This document shows positions 25,751-33,316 of a stretch of 36,955 nt of DNA, piece by piece. The position numbers were made by a program, and so were the translations under genes. The notes under the pieces were generated by a model. That model was not told the DNA's origin. It was given only the letters and a program-made list of their open reading frames with translations, and ran no database searches. The number at the start of each line of letters is the position of its first letter. Position 1 is the first letter of the stretch. Source of the stretch: Schwartzia sp. (in: firmicutes) (GTDB taxonomy: Bacteria > Bacillota > Negativicutes > Selenomonadales > Selenomonadaceae); the NCBI GenBank assembly GCA_017458745.1, contig JAFTAB010000094.1, forward strand, positions 1 to 36,955, read 5' to 3'.

Positions 25751-25950
25751 TTTATCCGATGCTAACGGGCGCTAAATCTCCCGCTTCTTAAGCGAGAGAT
25801 AAGCGTCCATAAGGCAATGGGTAAATTCGACTAGATTCAGTTATTGGAGCCTCTTATGAGCAAAGCGAATTAGAGGCTCCTGTATGCATGGGGACGCGAA
25901 AGCGTCCATCGTAGGGCGTTTAAAACTCCCACTGAATAAGTCTCATTTTA
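25751..25950 (+). repeat. Interspersed repeat family 1, expanded copy E
   Basis: This copy has the same ends as copy D but is about twice as long. Hairpin 1 is enlarged: GGGCGCT (25767-25773)/AGCGTCC (25802-25808) around ATCTCCCGCTT/AAGCGAGAGAT. In place of hairpin 2 there is an inserted module with GGAGCCTCT (25846-25854)/AGAGGCTCC (25872-25880) and GGACGC-GAAA-GCGTCC (25892-25907), a GNRA-type tetraloop. It fills most of the gap between rapZ and rpmF. Confidence 0.82.
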
Positions 25951-25955
25951 TTTTC

Positions 25956-25984
25956 TTGACAACATATATAATGCTCGCTATAAT
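25956..25984 (+). promoter_or_regulatory. Consensus promoter of rpmF-plsX cluster
   Basis: TTGACA (25956-25961) and TATAAT (25979-25984) are both perfect, with a 17-base spacer. The -35 begins six bases after the right end of repeat copy E. Confidence 0.9.
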
Positions 25985-26055
25985 ATTCGCGTTAGTCATA
26001 AATGGCGATGAATCAATTTATTTTTATAAGTGGAATATTTAAGGAGGTGTTTTTG

Positions 26056-26235
26056 ATGGCAGCGCCAAAGAGGAAAACATCGAAGTCGCGCCGCGACAAG
26101 CGCCGCGCAAATTGGAAACTGACCGTGCCGGGCTATGTCCTTTGCCCGCAGTGCCATGAGCCGAAGCTCCCGCATCATGTCTGCATGGAGTGCGGCTACT
26201 ATAATGGCAGGGAAGTAATCGCGCAAGGTGAATAA
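26056..26235 (+). CDS. rpmF: 50S ribosomal protein L32
   Basis: A 59-residue ribosomal protein with a zinc ribbon, CPQC and CMEC, and the normal [21 protein letters not shown] terminus. AAGGAGGTG is a perfect ribosome site nine bases ahead of the ATG; longer in-frame starts lack one. It is the zinc-binding (C+) form. The rpmF-plsX order is widespread in bacteria. A terminator and a second promoter separate it from plsX, so the ribosomal gene can be transcribed in excess. Confidence 0.97.
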   Translation: MAAPKRKTSKSRRDKRRANWKLTVPGYVLCPQCHEPKLPHHVCMECGYYNGREVIAQGE

Positions 26236-26245
26236 GAATTTATTG

Positions 26246-26278
26246 AAAAGAGCGGGATGAAAGGTCTCGCTCTTTTTT
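26246..26278 (+). terminator. Terminator after rpmF
   Basis: AAAAGAGCG (26246-26254) pairs with CGCTCTTTT (26268-26276) and runs into a T tract. Confidence 0.85.
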
Positions 26279-26280
26279 GC

Positions 26281-26309
26281 TTGCAATTTTTATTTAAATT
26301 CTTTATAAT
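26281..26309 (+). promoter_or_regulatory. Internal promoter for plsX
   Basis: TTGCAA (26281-26286) and TATAAT (26304-26309) are 17 bases apart, directly after the rpmF terminator. Confidence 0.7.
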
Positions 26310-26401
26310 GACTTACTATGGTTTTTTCTTATACTTATTACCGACACGATGAGCTAGGGAACGATGAATAATTCGGCGTTTCCCAAAGAAGGAGTTAATG
26401 G

Positions 26402-27427
26402 ATGAAGATCGCTGTTGACGCGATGGGCGGTGATTATGCGCCGGAGCAGATTGTTTTCGGCTGCGTGAGGGCTGCTCGTGATTTTGATTGCGAGATTGTG
26501 CTCGTGGGTGATGAGCAGAGGATAAAAGGGCTGCTCGCGCGGGAGAAGGATATCGACAAACTGAAGATTTCTGTTTATCATGCGTCCGAGGTCATAGGCA
26601 TGGACGAGCATCCCGCTGACGCGGTGAGGCAAAAGAAAGACTCGTCCGTGGTCGTCGCCACGCGGCTGGTCAAGGAGGGCAAGTGCGACGCGGTCTTCTC
26701 GGCGGGCTCGACGGGAGCGGCCGTCGCGGCGGCGCAGCTCATCCTGAAGAGAATAAAAGGGATAAAGCGGCCGACTATCGCGACGCCGATGCCGACGCCA
26801 AAGGGCGTGACGCTCCTGATGGACTCGGGGGCGAATGTGGATTCAAAGCCGCTCCACCTATTGCAGGGGGCCCTGATGGGCTCGATTTATTCCGAGCTTG
26901 TGTTTGGCAAGAAAGAGCCTCGGGTAGGGCTGCTGAATATAGGCGAGGAGGAGACGAAGGGCGATGAGCTCGCCCGCACTACGTATCCGCTGATGAAGTC
27001 GATGACGACGATAAAGTTCGCGGGCAATGCCGAGGGGCGCGACATACCGAAGGGCAATTTCGATGTCGTGGTCTGCGACGGCTTTGTCGGAAACGCGATT
27101 TTGAAGTTCGGCGAGGGGCTCGCGAAGATGCTCTACAGGCTCGTCAAGGACGGCGTGAAAGAGGCGGGCATTCTGGCAAAGATAGGGGCGTTCCTCTTGA
27201 TGCCGACGCTGAAGGAAATCGGGAAGCGAGTCGATGTGACGGAGTACGGCGGCGCGCCTCTGCTCGGGGTGAACGGCTGCTGCATCATAGGCCATGGCTC
27301 GTCGAACTCGAAATCGGTGAGGAGCGCGATACGCGTCGCGAACGAGTTCGCAAAGAGCAAAGTGCTGGAGCGGATAAAGGACGCGGTTGTCAAGGAAGAG
27401 ACCCTTTTGGATCTTGAGGATATGTGA
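26402..27427 (+). CDS. plsX: Phosphate acyltransferase
   Basis: PlsX turns acyl-ACP into acyl-phosphate, the donor for PlsY in the first step of phospholipid synthesis; it acts at the inner face of the membrane. The 341-residue length and the N terminus AVDAMGGDYAPEQIV are typical. Other family features are SAGSTGAAVAAAQLIL, PMPTPKGVTLLMDSGANVD, CDGFVGNAILK and the late GGAPLLGVNGCCIIGHGSS. The ATG follows AAGGAG. It is the first lipid gene of the cluster, with its own promoter. Confidence 0.97.
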   Translation: MKIAVDAMGGDYAPEQIVFGCVRAARDFDCEIVLVGDEQRIKGLLAREKDIDKLKISVYHASEVIGMDEHPADAVRQKKDSSVVVATRLVKEGKCDAVFSAGSTGAAVAAAQLILKRIKGIKRPTIATPMPTPKGVTLLMDSGANVDSKPLHLLQGALMGSIYSELVFGKKEPRVGLLNIGEEETKGDELARTTYPLMKSMTTIKFAGNAEGRDIPKGNFDVVVCDGFVGNAILKFGEGLAKMLYRLVKDGVKEAGILAKIGAFLLMPTLKEIGKRVDVTEYGGAPLLGVNGCCIIGHGSSNSKSVRSAIRVANEFAKSKVLERIKDAVVKEETLLDLEDM

Positions 27428-27444
27428 TACAGATTTGTTTTTTC

Positions 27445-27472
27445 TTGCCTTATGGCGTAAAATGGGTATAAT
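27445..27472 (+). promoter_or_regulatory. Promoter for the fabK-fabD-fabG group
   Basis: TTGCCT (27445-27450) and TATAAT (27467-27472) are 16 bases apart, about 70 bases before fabK. Confidence 0.65.
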
Positions 27473-27542
27473 GGATATTAAATTGATTTATATAAATACC
27501 AAAAAGGCACAAGATTTATACCATTGAGAAATGAGGATCGCT

Positions 27543-28490
27543 ATGTTTGAAGAAAATCTAATTTGCAAGATGCTAAAAATTAAATACCCGATTTTTCAGG
27601 GCGGCATGGCGTGGCTCGGCACGGCCGAGCTGGCGTCCGCTGTCTCGAATGCGGGAGGTCTCGGCATCATAGGCGCAGGCCATATGCCCCCTGATGTGCT
27701 CCGCGCGGAGATTCAGAAGACTAAGGCGAAGACCGACAAGCCTTTTGGCGTAAACATAATGCTGATGTCTCCTTTCGTCAAGGAGGTCATGCAGGTCGTG
27801 GTCGAGGAGCGCGTGCCTGTAGTGACCACCGGGGCCGGCAATCCCGGCGAGTATATCCCATCTCTCAAGGAGATTGGCACGAAGGTCATACCGGTGGTCG
27901 CGTCTGTCGCGCTCGCAAGGCGTCTCGTGCGCACGGGTGTCGATGCGGTCATCGCGGAGGGCATGGAATCCGGCGGGCACATAGGCGAGCTGACGACGAT
28001 GCCTTTGGTGCCGCAGGTCGTTGACGCGGTCGATGTCCCTGTCATAGCGGCGGGCGGCATAGGCGACGCGCGTGGGTTCGTCGCGGCTTTCGCTCTCGGC
28101 GCGAGCGCGGTGCAGATGGGCTCGCGTTTCGTGCTGTCCAAGGAATGTATAGCGCATGAGAATTACAAGAATCTTGTGCTGAAGGCTCGTGACCGCTCGA
28201 CGGTCATCACGGGACGCGCGACGGGGCATCCTGCCCGCGTGCTTCAGAACAAGCTGTCGCGCCATTATCTTGACCGCGAGAGCCATGGCGCGTCGATTGA
28301 CGAGCTGGAGAAGCTCGGCCTGGGGACGCTGCGCTTGGCGGCTCGTGAGGGCGACGTGGAGAACGGCTCCGTTATGATCGGCCAAATCTCAGGTATGCTC
28401 TCGGACATTGAGTCGGTTGATGAGATTATTCAGGGCATTGTCAGCAAGGTCGGGCCGACTATTGAGTCAATAAATAACAATTTGAAATAA
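27543..28490 (+). CDS. fabK: Enoyl-[acyl-carrier-protein] reductase (FMN), FabK type
   Basis: FabK is a flavin enzyme that reduces enoyl-ACP with NAD(P)H in the last step of each fatty-acid elongation round, replacing FabI. The 315-residue TIM-barrel protein starts LKIKYPIFQGGMAWLGTAELASAVSNAGG. It has AEGMESGGHIGELTT, with the His expected near the flavin, and the FMN phosphate segment AAGGIGDARGFVAAFALGA followed by VQMGSRF. I take the ATG after GAGG; an ATG four codons earlier has a poorer site. Position just before fabD and fabG supports the FabK call over nitronate monooxygenase. Confidence 0.93.
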   Translation: MFEENLICKMLKIKYPIFQGGMAWLGTAELASAVSNAGGLGIIGAGHMPPDVLRAEIQKTKAKTDKPFGVNIMLMSPFVKEVMQVVVEERVPVVTTGAGNPGEYIPSLKEIGTKVIPVVASVALARRLVRTGVDAVIAEGMESGGHIGELTTMPLVPQVVDAVDVPVIAAGGIGDARGFVAAFALGASAVQMGSRFVLSKECIAHENYKNLVLKARDRSTVITGRATGHPARVLQNKLSRHYLDRESHGASIDELEKLGLGTLRLAAREGDVENGSVMIGQISGMLSDIESVDEIIQGIVSKVGPTIESINNNLK

Positions 28491-28505
28491 AAAGGGGGCA
28501 TCGTC

Positions 28506-29468
28506 ATGGGGGCATCAAAAATCGCTTTCATTTTCCCGGGGCAGGGCGCACAGTTCGTCGGCATGGGAAAAGAATTTTACGACAAATATGATGTGGCGAG
28601 GCGCCTTTTCCGCGAAGCTGACGAGGCTTTGGGCTACTCCATCAGCGATATGTGCTTCGAGGGGCCCGACGATAAACTGGTGCTGACGGCGAACACGCAG
28701 CCGGCCATTCTCACTGTGAGCGTGATTGCGGCTGAGGTGCTGCGCGAGACTGGGATAGAGCCGGAGATTGCGGGAGGCCATAGCCTCGGCGAATACTCTG
28801 CGCTGGTTGAGGCCGGGGCTATTGATTTCGCGGATGCGGTGATGCTCGTGCACAAGCGCGGCTCATTCATGCAGGATGCCGTGCCCGTGGGAGAAGGGGC
28901 GATGGCGGCGGTGCTCGGCCTTGAGCGCAGCCAGATTGTTGAGATTTGCGAGTCTGCATCTAAGAAATCGAAAAATAATCGCTTGCTTGTGGAGGCGGTT
29001 AATTTTAATTGCCCGGGGCAGACGGTCATAGCGGGCACTACGGAGGGCGTGAAGCTGGCCGTGGACGCGCTGTCCGCCGCGGGAGCGAAAAAAGCCGTGA
29101 TGCTTCCGGTGAGCGCGCCGTTCCACAGCGCATTGATGGCTCCCGCGGCTGAAAGGCTCGCGGCGGAGATGGAGAAAATCACCATCCGTGACGCCAGGAT
29201 TCCTGTTGCCGCGAATTATACCGGCGAGCTGGAGCAGGATGCCGCGACTATAAAGAGCAATCTTATCTCCCAGGCGGATCATGCCGTGAAGTGGGAGGAC
29301 TGCGTTGCGGCAATGGCTCATGGCGGGGCAACCCATTTCGTCGAGGCGGGGCCGGGCAAGACATTGACGGGATTCAACAGGCGCATTGACCGCTCGCTGA
29401 TTAATATGAATGTTTCGGATATAGCGACGCTTCAAAAAACACTTGACACATTGAAAGGGGTTAGTTAA
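28506..29468 (+). CDS. fabD: Malonyl-CoA:ACP transacylase
   Basis: FabD loads malonyl units from CoA onto acyl carrier protein. The 320-residue protein has [12 protein letters not shown] at the N terminus, [11 protein letters not shown] with the catalytic serine (about residue 93), and [11 protein letters not shown] with the paired histidine. GGGGG precedes the ATG. Only one base separates its TAA from the fabG ATG, so fabK-fabD-fabG is a tight unit. Confidence 0.97.
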   Translation: MGASKIAFIFPGQGAQFVGMGKEFYDKYDVARRLFREADEALGYSISDMCFEGPDDKLVLTANTQPAILTVSVIAAEVLRETGIEPEIAGGHSLGEYSALVEAGAIDFADAVMLVHKRGSFMQDAVPVGEGAMAAVLGLERSQIVEICESASKKSKNNRLLVEAVNFNCPGQTVIAGTTEGVKLAVDALSAAGAKKAVMLPVSAPFHSALMAPAAERLAAEMEKITIRDARIPVAANYTGELEQDAATIKSNLISQADHAVKWEDCVAAMAHGGATHFVEAGPGKTLTGFNRRIDRSLINMNVSDIATLQKTLDTLKGVS

Positions 29469-29469
29469 T

Positions 29470-30213
29470 ATGCTCCTAGAAGGAAAATGCGCGCTAGTCA
29501 CCGGAGCCTCACGCGGGATAGGCAGAGCCATAGCGCTCGCGCTTGCGAGGGAGGGCGCGAAGGTCGCCATAAATTACGCCGGCAGCACTGAAAAGGCGGA
29601 GGCAGTCAAAAAGGAAATAGAGGCTGCGGGCGGCTCGGCTATCCTGGCTCAGGCGGATGTCTCCGACGGGGAAATGGTTCAGGCGATGGTGAAGAGCGTC
29701 TATGAGACGTTCGGCGCGATTGACATACTCGTGAATAATGCCGGCATTACCCGCGACGGCGTTTTGATGCGCATGAAGGAAGAGGATTTCGATGCGGTCA
29801 TAAACACTAATCTGAAGGGCGTTTTCCATATCACGAAGGCCGTATCGCGGTTCATGATGAAAAAGCGCTATGGGCGCATCATAAATATGGCCTCGGTCGT
29901 GGGAATTACCGGCAACGCGGGGCAGACCAACTACTCGGCGGCAAAGGCGGGCATCATAGGCTTCTCGAAGTCGTGCGCCAAGGAACTCGCGTCGCGCGGC
30001 ATCACCTGCAACATGGTCGCGCCGGGATTCATAGATACAGACATGACAGCCGTGCTCGGCGATGAGCTCAAGGCGGAGATGATAAAGGCAATACCGCTTG
30101 CCAGAATCGGCACGCCCGAGGATGTCGCAAAGGCCGTTCTGTTCCTCGCGTCCGACGAGGCATCATATATCACGGGACAGGTCATAAATGTTGATGGTGG
30201 AATGGTAATGTGA
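29470..30213 (+). CDS. fabG: 3-oxoacyl-[acyl-carrier-protein] reductase
   Basis: FabG reduces 3-ketoacyl-ACP with NADPH. It is a classic short-chain dehydrogenase of 247 residues: [15 protein letters not shown] for cofactor binding, NNAGITRDG, and the catalytic Ser142, Tyr155 and Lys159 in the NYSAAK motif. The end, [14 protein letters not shown], is typical of FabG. The ribosome site AAAGGGG lies ahead of the ATG. A 261-base gap with an inverted-repeat element separates it from acpP. Confidence 0.97.
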   Translation: MLLEGKCALVTGASRGIGRAIALALAREGAKVAINYAGSTEKAEAVKKEIEAAGGSAILAQADVSDGEMVQAMVKSVYETFGAIDILVNNAGITRDGVLMRMKEEDFDAVINTNLKGVFHITKAVSRFMMKKRYGRIINMASVVGITGNAGQTNYSAAKAGIIGFSKSCAKELASRGITCNMVAPGFIDTDMTAVLGDELKAEMIKAIPLARIGTPEDVAKAVLFLASDEASYITGQVINVDGGMVM

Positions 30214-30245
30214 TTGCTGTTTTAGGGGCGGCAGTTGCATTATTG

Positions 30246-30398
30246 GGAATTGAAAAGAATAAGTTGCGCAAGCGGTGCAGAATAAATTTTGCCCGGCAAG
30301 TCAGCGGAAGCGCGCTCGCGGTCTAGTTGCGGCACGCTTTCGGCGCAGCGCACGGGATTTTAGGAATCGGGTTGTGCAAGTTATTTATTGACAATTCC
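30246..30398. repeat. Imperfect inverted-repeat element between fabG and acpP
   Basis: Outer arms GGAATTG (30246-30252) and CAATTCC (30392-30398) continue imperfectly inward (GTTGCGCAA opposite TTGTGCAAG, and AAATTTTGCCCG opposite CGGGATTTTAGG). The whole 153-base unit can fold into one long hairpin. It is non-coding and ends just before the acpP promoter. It may be a small non-autonomous element or a structured leader. Confidence 0.55.
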
Positions 30399-30409
30399 TT
30401 ATATAAAAT

Positions 30410-30439
30410 TTGACATAAAGGTTTGAAATTGTTTAGAAT
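30410..30439 (+). promoter_or_regulatory. acpP promoter with overlapping palindrome
   Basis: TTGACA (30410-30415) and TAGAAT (30434-30439) have an 18-base spacer. Perfect 8-bp arms TTTGACAT (30409-30416) and ATGTCAAA (30438-30445) cover both hexamers and could be an operator. Confidence 0.7.
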
Positions 30440-30474
30440 GTCAAAGCGAATTTCTTTGGAGGGAGGTGAACTGA

Positions 30475-30714
30475 ATGTCTGATACTTTTGCAAAAGTTCG
30501 TGACATCGTGGTTGAGCAGCTTGGCGTTGAGGCCGATGAGGTAACGATTGATTCTACGTTTATTGATGATCTGGGAGCCGATTCACTTGATATTGTTGAG
30601 CTCATCATGGCTTTCGAGGAAGAGTTTGGCATCGAGATACCTGATGAGGCAGCAGAGAAGATTAAGACAGTTCAGGATGTTGTGACTTACATTGACCAGA
30701 ACCAGAGCAAATAA
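30475..30714 (+). CDS. acpP: Acyl carrier protein
   Basis: A 79-residue acidic carrier that holds growing acyl chains on a phosphopantetheine arm. The attachment serine is Ser37 in [10 protein letters not shown]. Length and composition are standard. A strong GGAGGGAGGTG site precedes the ATG, fitting the high level of ACP expected. It has its own promoter. Codon use is less GC-rich than in its neighbours, as is common for very highly expressed genes; that reading is inference. Confidence 0.98.
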   Translation: MSDTFAKVRDIVVEQLGVEADEVTIDSTFIDDLGADSLDIVELIMAFEEEFGIEIPDEAAEKIKTVQDVVTYIDQNQSK

Positions 30715-30733
30715 TTTTTGGTCGCTATGTTTT

Positions 30734-30762
30734 GCCGCGAAGCTCTTTTAGGGCTTCGCGGC
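30734..30762 (+). terminator. Stem-loop after acpP, without T tract
   Basis: GCCGCGAAGC (30734-30743) and GCTTCGCGGC (30753-30762) form a perfect 10-bp stem with a nine-base loop. No U run follows, so it may protect the acpP message or pause transcription rather than end it. Confidence 0.5.
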
Positions 30763-30766
30763 TGCC

Positions 30767-30916
30767 GGAAACACTGATTATCTCATGGTCGCCTTGACGG
30801 AGTTTTTTCGCATGGCTGCGTTAATGCTCGCGCATAGAAACTCTATGCTTCTTCGCATTGCCTTGCCGCGCGGTAAATATCTCGTCAATTCTTCCATCCA
30901 ATTAATCAGTGTTTCC
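30767..30916. repeat. Inverted-repeat element, family 2, 150 bp
   Basis: The perfect 14-bp ends are GGAAACACTGATTA (30767-30780) and TAATCAGTGTTTCC (30903-30916). The interior is non-coding with small hairpins (CATAG/CTATG near 30835). The right end with CTTAC matches the right end of the element at 31927-31989. This looks like a MITE-type element. Confidence 0.7.
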
Positions 30917-30974
30917 TTACTTTGAAGATTATCGGCTTTTCGCCGTTCATATATTTCCGAATGGAGGAATAGGC

Positions 30975-31922
30975 TTGAATCTCCCGGAACTAAGGATAGG
31001 AAAGAAAACAGCAAAAGTGCCTATAGTGCAGGGCGGCATGGCGATAAGGCTCTCGACGGCGAGGCTCGCGTCCGCTGTCGCGAACGAGGGCGGCATCGGC
31101 CTCATAGCGGCATCGGGAATGACAAATGACGAGCTGCGCTATGAGATACGCTTGGCTCGCTCGCTTTCCCCTAATGGCGTTATAGGAATAAACATAATGG
31201 TCGCGGCGAGGAAATTCGCCGAGATAGTAAAGACAGCGATAGACGAGGGAATAGATCTCGTGGTGGCGGGCGCGGGATTCTCGCGCGACATGTTCGGCCT
31301 CGGCAAGGAGTCGGGGACTCCGATCGTGCCTATCGTCTCCTCGGTGAAGCTAGCAAAGATTTCGGAGAAGCTTGGCGCAACGGCTATCGTCGTGGAGGGC
31401 AAGGAAGCGGGAGGCCATCTTGGCACAACCACATCTGTCCGTGACCTCATACCCGACATACGCGCAGCCGTGAAGATTCCTGTCATTGCCGCAGGCGGCG
31501 TGCTGCACGGCCAGGACATCATCGACATACTCAGAATGGGCGCAAACGGAGTGCAGATGGGTTCGCGTTTCGCGTCGAGCAAAGAGGCAAACAGTGCCCC
31601 CATGCTCAAGGAATATTATCTGAAGTCGAAGCCTGAGGACATTGTGGTTATCCATAGCCCCGTTGGACTGCCCGGCCGCGCGGTCAGGAATCCTTTCGCC
31701 GAGAGGATAATGGCGGGGCCTGTGCCGCCGACTGTCTGCGATAACTGCCTTAAGGCTTGCAAGCATAATTTTTGCATTATCCGCTCGCTTATCAGAGCGC
31801 AGCAGGGCGATGTGGACACAGGGCTGGTATTCACCGGCGAGTACATATCGCATATAAAAAAGATTTTATCGGTAAAAGAGATATTCAAGTATCTGCTTGA
31901 TGAAGTTGCGGCAGTAAAATGA
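30975..31922 (+). CDS. FabK-like flavin oxidoreductase (nitronate monooxygenase family)
   Basis: A 315-residue TIM-barrel flavoprotein paralogous to FabK at 27543. It has VPIVQGGMAIRLSTARLASAVANEGG, EGKEAGGHLG (His near the flavin), VIAAGGVLHGQDI and VQMGSRF. It differs from FabK by a late cysteine cluster C-X2-C-X3-C-X4-C (CDNCLKACKHNFC, about residues 255-267), which could bind metal or an iron-sulfur cluster. I take TTG 30975 as the start because GGAGG lies seven bases upstream; a longer in-frame start at 30909 would begin inside the family 2 repeat. Its place between acpP and fabF suggests a role on acyl chains, but detoxifying nitronates is equally possible. Confidence 0.8.
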   Translation: MNLPELRIGKKTAKVPIVQGGMAIRLSTARLASAVANEGGIGLIAASGMTNDELRYEIRLARSLSPNGVIGINIMVAARKFAEIVKTAIDEGIDLVVAGAGFSRDMFGLGKESGTPIVPIVSSVKLAKISEKLGATAIVVEGKEAGGHLGTTTSVRDLIPDIRAAVKIPVIAAGGVLHGQDIIDILRMGANGVQMGSRFASSKEANSAPMLKEYYLKSKPEDIVVIHSPVGLPGRAVRNPFAERIMAGPVPPTVCDNCLKACKHNFCIIRSLIRAQQGDVDTGLVFTGEYISHIKKILSVKEIFKYLLDEVAAVK

Positions 31923-31926
31923 AGGC

Positions 31927-31989
31927 AAGGAAACAGCGAGCAAGCCAAATTCGAGGGAATGAGCCGAATGGCTTATCAGCGTTTCCTTA
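31927..31989. repeat. Inverted-repeat element, family 2, short copy
   Basis: AAGGAAAC (31927-31934) pairs with GTTTCCTT (31981-31988). The arms continue imperfectly to AAGCC/GGCTT. The right end TTATCAGCGTTTCCTTAC matches TAATCAGTGTTTCCTTAC of the 150-bp copy at 16 of 18 positions. Confidence 0.6.
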
Positions 31990-32055
31990 CGCGACCGCCC
32001 CGCTGCCATGCAAAATCTGACGGCAGGGCGGAACGACTGAATTGAGGTGTCATTA

Positions 32056-33306
32056 TTGAAAAATCGTGTTGTGATTACAGGGATTGGAGTCGTGTCGCCA
32101 ATCGGAATAGGAAAAGATAATTTTTGGAATGCTCTCGTCGAGGGCAAGAACGGCATCGACAGGATAACGCGCTTTGACCCGACGAATTACGCCTGCAAGA
32201 TAGCGGGCGAGGTGCAGGACTTCAACCCGACTGACTTCATAGACAAGAAAGAGACAAAGCGCATGGATCGCTATGCCCAGTTTTCGCTGGCGGCGTCAAA
32301 GCTGGCAATAGAGGACGCGGGGCTCGACCTCGCAAAGGAGAATCCTGATCGCATCGGCACTTATATCGGCGCGGGCATTGGCGGCATCGAGACCATGCAC
32401 TCGCAGTATGAGAAACTTTTCGCAAAGGGCCCGCATTTTATCAGTCCATTTTTCATACCGATGATGATAGCGAACATGGCGGCGGCTCATGTGTCGATTG
32501 CGTTCGGGCTGCATGGCCCGTCGAGTTGCAATGTGACGGCGTGCGCGACCGGCTCCAACTGCATCGGCGACGCGATGCGCCTGCTTCAGGGTGGCTACGC
32601 CGACGTGATGCTGGCGGGCGGCTCGGAGTCGTCCATTTCCGAGGCGGCGGTCGCGGGATTCACGCAGATGAAGGCGCTCTGCGTGGATCACAATGACGAT
32701 CCGGCTCATGCGTCGCGTCCTTTCGCGAAGGGAAGGAGCGGCTTCATTATGGGCGAGGGATCGGGCATCGTCATTCTGGAGACTTTGGAGCACGCCGAGA
32801 AGCGCGGCGCCCACGTCTACGCGGAGCTGGCCGGCTACGGCTCAAATGCCGACGCGTATCACATCACGAGCCCTGCGCCTCACGGCGAGTATCAGGCAAA
32901 GTGCATGCAGCTCGCCATTGCTGATGCGGGGCTGACGCCTGACGATATCGACTATGTCAACGCGCATGGCACGTCGACGCAGATGAATGACCTCGGCGAG
33001 ACGGAGGCATGCAAGACGGTGTTCGGCGCGAGGGCGAAGGACGTGCCCGTGAGCTCGATAAAGTCGATGACTGGGCATCTGCTCGGAGCCGCCGGAGGAG
33101 CGGAGTGCATCGCGACGACGCTGGCGGTGGTGAATGACATCCTGCCGCCGACTATAAACTATGATGAGCCTGATTTGGAGGAAGGGCTCGACCTCGACTA
33201 TGTGCCTAATAAGTCAAGGGCGCACAAATTGAGGGCGGCCATCTCGAATAACTTCGGGTTCGGTGGACACAACGCTTGCCTCGTAGTAAAGAAATTCACG
33301 AAATGA
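32056..33306 (+). CDS. fabF: 3-oxoacyl-[acyl-carrier-protein] synthase II
   Basis: FabF condenses malonyl-ACP with acyl-ACP to lengthen the chain. The 416-residue thiolase-fold enzyme has the active Cys in VTACATGSNCIGDA, the first His in NAHGTSTQMND, and KSMTGHLLGAAGG with the Lys and second His. The end NNFGFGGHNA is typical. I start at TTG, giving MKNRVVITGIGVVSP, because GAGGTG lies six bases before it; the GTG at 32047 would sit inside that ribosome site. The gene continues into rnc after ten bases. Confidence 0.96.
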   Translation: MKNRVVITGIGVVSPIGIGKDNFWNALVEGKNGIDRITRFDPTNYACKIAGEVQDFNPTDFIDKKETKRMDRYAQFSLAASKLAIEDAGLDLAKENPDRIGTYIGAGIGGIETMHSQYEKLFAKGPHFISPFFIPMMIANMAAAHVSIAFGLHGPSSCNVTACATGSNCIGDAMRLLQGGYADVMLAGGSESSISEAAVAGFTQMKALCVDHNDDPAHASRPFAKGRSGFIMGEGSGIVILETLEHAEKRGAHVYAELAGYGSNADAYHITSPAPHGEYQAKCMQLAIADAGLTPDDIDYVNAHGTSTQMNDLGETEACKTVFGARAKDVPVSSIKSMTGHLLGAAGGAECIATTLAVVNDILPPTINYDEPDLEEGLDLDYVPNKSRAHKLRAAISNNFGFGGHNACLVVKKFTK

Positions 33307-33316
33307 GGCAGGCAGC

